DNA of 64,000 nucleotides, from positions 1,493,001 to 1,557,000 of the forward strand of contig NZ_CP031337.1 of assembly GCF_003355495.1 (NCBI RefSeq), in the 5' to 3' direction. The DNA comes from Crenobacter cavernae (GTDB lineage: Bacteria > Pseudomonadota > Gammaproteobacteria > Burkholderiales > Chromobacteriaceae). A program made the position numbers and the translations under genes. Below the pieces are notes generated by a model, which did not search any database, was not told the origin of the DNA, and was given only the letters and a program-made list of their open reading frames with translations. Of this stretch, positions 59,261 to 64,000 are shown piece after piece. Within the stretch, counting starts at the first letter, position 1. Each line of letters begins with the position of its first letter.

Positions 59261-60178
59261 ATGACTTCCGCCACCCTTGCCGCCCCGGTCACGTCGAACC
59301 GGACCGCGTATTTCCTTCTCATGCTCGCCGCGCTGTTCTGGTCGGGCAACTTCGTGCTCGCACGCGCGATGCACGCGGCTATCCCGCCTTTCACGCTCGC
59401 GTTCGCGCGCTGGGGCATCGCGCTTCTCGTGCTGCTGCCGCTCGGATTGAAGCCCTTGTTGGCCGAGCGCGCGCTGTGGCGGCCGTACTGGCGCCGCATC
59501 GTCGTGCTTGCGCTCCTCGGCATCACCGGCTTCAATTCGCTCGTCTACGTCGGCCTGCAGAGCACCAGCGCGACCAACGGCGTGCTGCTCAATTCCTTCA
59601 TCCCGATCCTGATCGTGCTGATCGGCGCGCTGGGCTTCGGCCTCAAGGTCGGTGTGCGCCAGGCGCTGGCGATAGCCGTGTCGTTCGCAGGCGTCTTGAC
59701 CATCGTCGCGCACGGCGAACCGTCGCGGCTGCTGTCGCTGCAAATCAACCCCGGCGACGCACTGGTGTTCGCCGCCATGGCGTGCTGGGCCGTCTACACG
59801 CTGCTCTTGCGCGCCGTGCCGCCTTCGATCAGCCGCGTCGGCCTGTTGACGCTACTGGTCGCGTTGGGCCTCGCAGCGCTGCTGCCGTTCTGCGTCTGGG
59901 AATGGTCGCGCGGCGCGGCGGTGGCGTTCACGCCGGCGACGCTCGCGACCTTCCTCTACATGGGCACGCTGCCGTCGGTCGCCGCCTACTACTTCTACAA
60001 TTTCGGCGTGGCGCGCGTCGGCGCGGCGCGCGCCGGCACCTTCATCCACCTGATGCCGGCCTTCGGCGCGTTGCTGTCGACGCTGTTCCTCGGCGAGGCG
60101 ATCGCCGCCTACCACCTCGTCGGCATCGGGCTGATCCTCGCCGGCGTCGCTCTGGCGACGCGCGTGGCGCGGCGATAA
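59261..60178 (+). CDS. EamA/DMT-family membrane transporter
   Basis: 305 residues, ten predicted helices in two EamA repeats (LLMLAALFWSGNFVLARAMH; ALVFAAMACWAVYTLLLR). Exports metabolites, often amino acids or nucleotide-sugars; substrate unknown. A CMD-family gene follows 29 bases downstream and may share its transcript. Confidence 0.85.
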   Translation: MTSATLAAPVTSNRTAYFLLMLAALFWSGNFVLARAMHAAIPPFTLAFARWGIALLVLLPLGLKPLLAERALWRPYWRRIVVLALLGITGFNSLVYVGLQSTSATNGVLLNSFIPILIVLIGALGFGLKVGVRQALAIAVSFAGVLTIVAHGEPSRLLSLQINPGDALVFAAMACWAVYTLLLRAVPPSISRVGLLTLLVALGLAALLPFCVWEWSRGAAVAFTPATLATFLYMGTLPSVAAYYFYNFGVARVGAARAGTFIHLMPAFGALLSTLFLGEAIAAYHLVGIGLILAGVALATRVARR

Positions 60179-60207
60179 CGGCACAACCGTCACAAAGGAG
60201 AAGCACG

Positions 60208-60612
60208 ATGAGCGATGAGGACAAAGAGAACGGCATGGCGAAGCGCACCCAGGTGATGGGCGAGGCCTTCGTCGCGCGCGCGATGAGCGGCGTCGACGGC
60301 TTCAACGCGCCGCTGCAGGACTGGCTGAACGAACACGCGTGGGGCAGCACCTGGCAGCGCGACGGCATCGACCTGAAGACGCGCAGCCTCGTCACCTGCG
60401 CGATGCTCGCGGCGCTCGGCCGCAGCCACGAACTCAAGGGCCACGTGCGCGGTGCGATCCATAACGGCGCGAGCCTCGTCGAACTGCGCGAGGTGCTGCT
60501 GCACGCGGCGGTGTACGCCGGCGCGCCGGCGGCGGTAGAAGGCTTCCGCGTTGCGCGCGAAATCATCGACGAGCTGGGGCTAGCCGTGCCGCCGCTCGAA
60601 GAAAAGCGCTGA
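60208..60612 (+). CDS. Carboxymuconolactone decarboxylase-family protein
   Basis: 134 residues, all-helical AhpD-like fold. KTRSLVTCAMLAALGRSHELKGHVRGAI with the conserved Cys, then GASLVELREVLLHAAVYAGAPAAVEGF, the usual CMD pattern. Could be a PcaC-like decarboxylase or a peroxide-handling protein; the tpx gene follows, favouring neither strongly. AAAGGAG precedes the ATG. Confidence 0.85.
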   Translation: MSDEDKENGMAKRTQVMGEAFVARAMSGVDGFNAPLQDWLNEHAWGSTWQRDGIDLKTRSLVTCAMLAALGRSHELKGHVRGAIHNGASLVELREVLLHAAVYAGAPAAVEGFRVAREIIDELGLAVPPLEEKR

Positions 60613-60694
60613 CCCTGCTGATGCAAGGGTTGAAATGTCGGCACAGTGCATCAAACTGATGCCGGTTCCTACCCCCAATATGAGGAGACTTGAG

Positions 60695-61192
60695 ATGGCC
60701 ACCGTTACCCTGAAGGGCACCCCGTTCGACGTCGCCGGCAACCTGCCGGCCGTAGGCGCCACCGCCGCCGAATTCTCGCTGGTCGGCAACGACCTGGGCG
60801 AAGTGAAACTCGCCGACTTCGCCGGCAAGAAAAAAGTGCTGAACATCTTCCCGAGCGTCGACACCCCGGTGTGCGCCGCGTCGGTGCGCAAGTTCAACGA
60901 GACCGCCGCCAGCCGCGCCGACACCGTCGTGCTGTGCATCTCGGCCGACCTGCCGTTCGCCCAGGCCCGCTTCTGCGGCGCCGAAGGCCTGAACGACGTC
61001 AAATCCGCGTCGACCTTCCGCGGCGGCGACTTCGGCCAGGCCTACGGCGTGGCGATCGCTTCGGGCCCGCTGGCCGGCCTGAACGCGCGCGCGGTCGTGG
61101 TGCTCGACGAGAACAACGTCGTGAAGTACACCCAGCTCGTGTCCGAAGTGACCGAAGAGCCGAACTACGAAGCGGCCCTGGCTGCGCTGTAA
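60695..61192 (+). CDS. tpx: Thiol peroxidase
   Basis: 165 residues, atypical 2-Cys peroxiredoxin. Peroxidatic Cys60 (SVDTPVCAASVRKF) and resolving Cys94 (AQARFCGAEG) are both present. Reduces lipid and alkyl peroxides with thioredoxin. ATG 60695 has GAGGAG seven bases upstream. Ends in two stop signals. Confidence 0.96.
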   Translation: MATVTLKGTPFDVAGNLPAVGATAAEFSLVGNDLGEVKLADFAGKKKVLNIFPSVDTPVCAASVRKFNETAASRADTVVLCISADLPFAQARFCGAEGLNDVKSASTFRGGDFGQAYGVAIASGPLAGLNARAVVVLDENNVVKYTQLVSEVTEEPNYEAALAAL

Positions 61193-61226
61193 TTCCGCTT
61201 GGCCGGTTCGCCGGACGGCTGAAAGC

Positions 61227-61252
61227 AAAACCCCGCGTAGGCGGGGTTTTTT
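61227..61252 (+). terminator. Terminator of tpx
   Basis: AAAACCCCGC and GCGGGGTTTTTT around GTAG, 35 bases after the stop. Confidence 0.95.
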
Positions 61253-61255
61253 CAT

Positions 61256-61289
61256 GGCTCGGCCAACCTTTGGCGACGTTGGCCGAGCC
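61256..61289. repeat. Inverted motif pair after tpx (exact copy 61257-61268)
   Basis: GGCTCGGCCAAC and GTTGGCCGAGCC around CTTTGGCGAC. No T run follows, so it looks like an uptake-type pair without a full terminator. Confidence 0.8.
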
Positions 61290-61350
61290 TTAAGGACAAT
61301 TCCTGTTCGGCCAAGCTTCGGGGAGGGTGGAAGACCAATATGGTTTTGAT

Positions 61351-61583
61351 GCGGCTTCGCCGCGTTTGATTTGCATCGCCGGTTCCGCCCGGCGGACGGG
61401 TTCCTTTCTTTGCTTCGCCAAAGAAAGGAACCGAAAGAAAGGCGAGCCCACCGCCGCTCGTGTCCGCTTGACCGGCCCCCGGCGAGGCGTCGTCGAACTC
61501 GCGCCGCGCTACCGTCGCGGCGCTCAAACAGCCGGCGGCTTAAAACCTCGCCGGGGGCCGGTCAAGCGGCGCGGCAGAAGGGC
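61351..61583 (+). repeat. ~230-bp repeat, copy 1 (inverted partner at 61781-62010)
   Basis: Starts GCGGCTTCGCCGC, contains GCCGGTTCCGCCCGGC, a CTTTGCTTCGCCAAAG hairpin, AAAGGCGAGCCCACCGCCGC, then GCTCAAACAGCCGGCGGCTT and AAAACCTCGC. All these blocks recur in the same order on the opposite strand in copy 2. The family is unknown to me; multiple small hairpins suggest a non-coding or REP-like element. Confidence 0.7.
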
Positions 61584-61646
61584 GGTTATCCGTGGTCTAC
61601 TGCGGCAGTCGTTCTTGTTTGGCAAAAGGCTTGGGGGAGTTTCAAA

Positions 61647-61658
61647 GGTTGGCCGAGC
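61647..61658 (+). repeat. Uptake-like 12-mer inside the concentric locus
   Basis: CAAAGGTTGGCCGAGCCC, forming an inverted pair with the copy at 61707-61718 around the locus centre. Confidence 0.85.
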
Positions 61659-61706
61659 CCCCGTCGCGAGCTTGAGCCGCAGGGACGCGACGAATCAACT
61701 GCCGAC

Positions 61707-61718
61707 GCTCGGCCAACC
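61707..61718 (-). repeat. Uptake-like 12-mer inside the concentric locus, opposite strand
   Basis: ACGCTCGGCCAACCTTGG; partner of 61647-61658. Confidence 0.85.
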
Positions 61719-61780
61719 TTGGAGCATAGGAACGGTTTTTCAAAATGAGACCGCAAAGCGTGGCATACCGCGGCCCATGT

Positions 61781-62010
61781 GCCCTTCCGCCGCGCCGACC
61801 GGACGACGTCCCGCGAGGTTTTAAGCCGCCGGCTGTTTGAGCGATTCGACGCTAGCGAATCGCGAGTTCCGGCGGCGCCTCGCGGGGCGTTGGCCGGGCG
61901 GGAATAAGCGGCGGTGGGCTCGCCTTTGGGGTGCAGGGGGCTTTGGCGAAGCAAAGCCCCTTGCCCGTGTGCCGGGCGGAACCGGCATCTAAACAATGCG
62001 GCGAAGCCGC
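61781..62010 (-). repeat. ~230-bp repeat, copy 2 (inverted)
   Basis: The reverse complement of this stretch aligns to 61351-61583 block by block, with substitutions and small gaps between blocks. It ends GCGGCGAAGCCGC. Confidence 0.7.
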
Positions 62011-62077
62011 AACAAAACTATCTTGATTTGGTTAGGCCGAGCGTGGGCTGTTGGTGCATCGCCGCGCGGTTGGGCAT

Positions 62078-62482
62078 TTAGGGCGTGTCGCGGGTGAACC
62101 TTGCGTAGGACACCTTATCGCCGGCCTCAAACCCCACGATCAGAAGACTGTTGTGCCAGCCGAATCCGGAGCATTGTCCCAATTCGTAGGTAAGAACCCT
62201 ATTTTCTGAACGGTCGGGTCGGCCGAGTAAGAGGAAGATTTCGGAATGAGTCTTCCCAACAAGGCTGCCTTTTTCTATCAGGTCCAGAGCCATGCCGCCG
62301 CGAACACACCCGGGGTCATTGGTGGCGGCGTAAATATCGGTGTTACGCCGCCATTTGTGGGTATCGAACGGCTCGCTATTGACACTGGGGCGCTGGAGGC
62401 TAACCCAGACAAGGGCAATGGCGGAGACGCCAATCCCAAGGGCAATCGCGGCCGATACTCGAAGAAATTTTCGTCCCGGCAT
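62078..62482 (-). CDS. Small membrane-anchored protein with BamE/SmpA-like pattern
   Basis: 134 residues. An N-terminal uncleaved-looking helix (LRVSAAIALGIGVSAIALVWVSL) then a soluble domain with KGSLVGKTHSEIFLLLGRPD, YELGQC and LLIVGFEAGDKVSYAR, a pattern like BamE/SmpA-OmlA beta-hairpin domains; true homology is unsure. ATG 62482 is uncertain: TTG 62488 fits GAGG better, and the frame extends to 62554 overlapping the MOSC gene stop. Function unknown. Confidence 0.6.
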   Translation of the reverse strand: MPGRKFLRVSAAIALGIGVSAIALVWVSLQRPSVNSEPFDTHKWRRNTDIYAATNDPGCVRGGMALDLIEKGSLVGKTHSEIFLLLGRPDRSENRVLTYELGQCSGFGWHNSLLIVGFEAGDKVSYARFTRDTP

Positions 62483-62550
62483 GTTCAAGTCAGTACCTCG
62501 GATGTAAGCGTTACCCGGCCGAGTTCGCAAGGCTCGGCCAAGCTCTCGCA

Positions 62551-63348
62551 TCAAAACTCGAACCTGCTCTCCACCACCTCCACGCTATCCCCAACCCTCA
62601 CCACCCCACTATTCAACGCCCGCATATTCACCCCGAAGCAAATCCCCTCCGGCAACGCCCGCGTGCGGAGCAGCGTTCTCATCGGCTCGCCGTCGGCGCG
62701 TCGCGCGCCGAGCTCAGGGTCGACCGTGCTGAAGATGCAGCGCGAGCACGGCGTGGTGACTTCGAATTCGACCTCTCCGACGCGCACCCGCTTCCATTCG
62801 TCTTCTTCCCACGCGAAGTCGGCGTCGACGACGAGGTTGGCGCGGAAGTGGCGGGTGGTGACCGGCTCGGCCAACTCCGCGTTCAACTCGTTAAGCGACG
62901 CGCGGTTGATCAGCAGATAAGGATAGCCGTCTGCGAACGACAGCTCGCCGTCGCCGCCCTTCTGCGCGCGCTGCGACTCCTTGCCCAGCCACAGCAGCCG
63001 GCAGGGGTGGCCGAGGTAGTCGGTGAACCACGCGTCGGCCGCCGCGTCGCCGTGCCAGGCGGAAAAAAGATCCTTCCACACCGTCGCGTCGTGCGGTGTC
63101 TTGAAGCTGGCGTGTTCTACGGCAAGCGCTTCGCGGCCCGGCGCGGTGAAGCGCGCGCCGCTGGGGCCCGGTTCTACGACGACGCGTACCAGGCTCGGCG
63201 CGGTGCGGCCGGTGATGAAGTGGCCGGCGGGGCTCACCAGCAGCCATTCGCGGTCGTGCTCGAGGCCGCGCGGGCCTGCGGCGGCGGATTCCAGCGCGTT
63301 GCCGCGCGACGATTTCAGCGGGTGGACGTAGAGTTCGGAGAGGCGCAT
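62551..63348 (-). CDS. MOSC-domain molybdenum-cofactor-binding protein (YcbX-like)
   Basis: 265 residues. N-terminal beta-barrel (SELYVHPLKSSRGNALESAA, GLEHDREWLLVSPAGHFITG) and C-terminal MOSC domain (FRANLVVDADFAWEEDEWKR, TTPCSRCIFSTVDP with the Moco-ligand Cys). YcbX-type proteins reduce N-hydroxylated compounds using Moco and a redox partner. It also fits the Moco-dependent MsrP elsewhere in the window. Four bases after the gamma carbonic anhydrase gene, probably one transcript. Confidence 0.9.
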   Translation of the reverse strand: MRLSELYVHPLKSSRGNALESAAAGPRGLEHDREWLLVSPAGHFITGRTAPSLVRVVVEPGPSGARFTAPGREALAVEHASFKTPHDATVWKDLFSAWHGDAAADAWFTDYLGHPCRLLWLGKESQRAQKGGDGELSFADGYPYLLINRASLNELNAELAEPVTTRHFRANLVVDADFAWEEDEWKRVRVGEVEFEVTTPCSRCIFSTVDPELGARRADGEPMRTLLRTRALPEGICFGVNMRALNSGVVRVGDSVEVVESRFEF

Positions 63349-63352
63349 CGCG

Positions 63353-63913
63353 TTACGCTCCGGCTTCGTCGTCGATCAGGCTTGCCTTGTGCTTGTCGGC
63401 GAGGCGCACGTAGTGCTCGGCGGAATACTTGAAGAAGGCGAGTTCGGCCTCGGTCAGCGGCCGCACCTGTTTGACCGGGTTGCCGAGGTACAGGAAGCCC
63501 GATTCGAGCCTCTTGCCCGGCGGCACCAGGCTGCCGGCGCCTATAAGCACGCGCGATTCGATCACCGCGCGGTCGAGCACGGTGCTGCCGATGCCGATCA
63601 GCACCTCGTCGTGGATGGTGCAGCCGTGCAAGGTCACATGGTGGCCGATGGTGACGTGACGGCCGATGATCAGCGGCGCGCCGTGCGGGTCGGACTCGCG
63701 CTTGTGGCTGACGTGCAGCATCGCGAAGTCCTGGATGTTGCTCGCCTCGCCGATCTCGATGTGGTTGACGTCGCCGCGCACCACCGCGCACGGCCACACC
63801 GACGCGGCGTCGCCGAGCTTCACTTCGCCGATCACGACCGCCGCCGGGTCTACATAAGCCGATTCGGGCACTTCGGGGCGGTGGCCGCAGAAGGAGCGGA
63901 TATTGCGATTCAT
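63353..63913 (-). CDS. Gamma carbonic anhydrase-like protein (YrdA/PaaY family)
   Basis: 186 residues of left-handed beta-helix hexapeptide repeats (AAVVIGEVKLGDAASVWPCA through LIGAGSLVPPGKRLESG). The His residues used for zinc in gamma-class enzymes are present (LHVSHKRESDP, IGHHVTLHGC). Many such proteins have no proven carbonic-anhydrase activity. A trimer is expected. First gene of this minus-strand set. Confidence 0.9.
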   Translation of the reverse strand: MNRNIRSFCGHRPEVPESAYVDPAAVVIGEVKLGDAASVWPCAVVRGDVNHIEIGEASNIQDFAMLHVSHKRESDPHGAPLIIGRHVTIGHHVTLHGCTIHDEVLIGIGSTVLDRAVIESRVLIGAGSLVPPGKRLESGFLYLGNPVKQVRPLTEAELAFFKYSAEHYVRLADKHKASLIDDEAGA

Positions 63914-63953
63914 CGGTTTGTCCTCATCTCGAAAGGGTTTCTACGATGATACC

Positions 63954-64000
63954 GTGAGCCCGCCTCCCCGGATGCGGCGTCGCACCCAGGGTTTCACCGC
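63954..64000 (+). CDS. Possible start of a prepilin-like gene, cut by the window edge
   Basis: The first codons read VSPPPRMRRRTQGFTA (GTG 63954; ATG 63972 in frame). A short Arg-rich leader ending Gly-Phe-Thr is the pattern before the prepilin-peptidase cut (G|FT). The diagnostic +5 Glu and hydrophobic helix would lie outside the window. No good Shine-Dalgarno sequence is seen. Confidence 0.35.
   Translation, partial: MSPPPRMRRRTQGFT

Larger units (their letters stand above)
61193..62077. other. 885-bp non-coding region with nested inverted repeats
   Basis: Between tpx and the small anchored protein. It holds a normal terminator, a motif-pair hairpin (61256-61289) and a concentric set of inverted repeats (61351-62010). 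I see no gene; open frames here are composed of repeat sequence. Confidence 0.7.

Noticed and set aside
61327..61996. Open frames within the concentric repeat locus
   Set aside because: Both strands and several frames are open, translations are repeat-derived and Arg-rich, and no ribosome binding sites are found.
1..64000. CRISPR array, prophage or insertion sequence
   Set aside because: No regularly spaced direct repeats, integrase, transposase or phage structural genes are visible; the only dispersed repeat is the short 12-mer.

Overview
The window is GC-rich, densely packed bacterial chromosome. Gene content points to a betaproteobacterium, most likely order Neisseriales but outside Neisseria. 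The evidence is a pilM-N-O-P-Q-aroK-aroB cluster with ponA divergent, metX-metW, a thrB of the aminoglycoside-phosphotransferase fold beside a DUF2782 protein, an EIIA(Man)-HPr-EI cluster, and a PilC/PilY1 gene carrying a poly-G tract. There are no phage, IS, CRISPR or rRNA features; one tRNA-Arg (CCT) is present. Genus cannot be fixed from sequence reading alone.

Layout. 1-6.1 kb: end of a gabD-type dehydrogenase, an FAD oxidase, a YbhB protein, then two AT-richer patches (dodecin plus Hsp20 near 3.2-3.95 kb, and an orphan lipoprotein at 5.1-5.9 kb) around a 1-Cys peroxiredoxin. 6.1-18.2 kb: hemF and a GST sharing an FNR-type site, cardiolipin synthase, lysozyme inhibitor plus AmpG permease, metXW, msrPQ, a second Hsp20, ybaK and a Bcr/CflA exporter. 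18.3-33 kb: pilY1 with a G10 tract, polA, a LOG-family protein, DUF2782, thrB, wrbA, yihY, DUF3025, a PAS/GAF/GGDEF cyclase and cysG. 32.6-43.4 kb: an incomplete PTS (EIIA, HPr, EI), then an LPS core/export cluster (waaQ-like, GT4, msbA, asnB-like, GT9, O-antigen-ligase-like). 43.7-53.4 kb: a FimV-like TPR protein, aroB, aroK, pilQPONM and divergent ponA. 53.5-64 kb: slipin/NfeD, tRNA-Arg, ispB, rplU-rpmA-obg, an EamA transporter, a CMD protein, tpx, a long concentric inverted-repeat locus, a small anchored protein, a MOSC protein, a gamma carbonic anhydrase, and possibly the first codons of a prepilin-like gene at the right edge.

The outstanding signal is a repeated 12-mer, GGTTGGCCGAGC (extended AAGGTTGGCCGAGC), found exactly 24 times in 64 kb, 12 on each strand. 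A base-composition estimate predicts about 0.03. It occurs as inverted pairs forming the stems of intrinsic terminators between genes, and as single copies inside genes, often at interdomain linkers. That is the architecture of Neisseria DNA uptake sequences (DUS), but the word lacks the CTG core I know from Neisseriaceae DUS dialects. With type IV pilus genes (pilMNOPQ, pilY1) in the same window, the natural reading is a divergent uptake-sequence dialect for natural transformation; uptake itself is inference.
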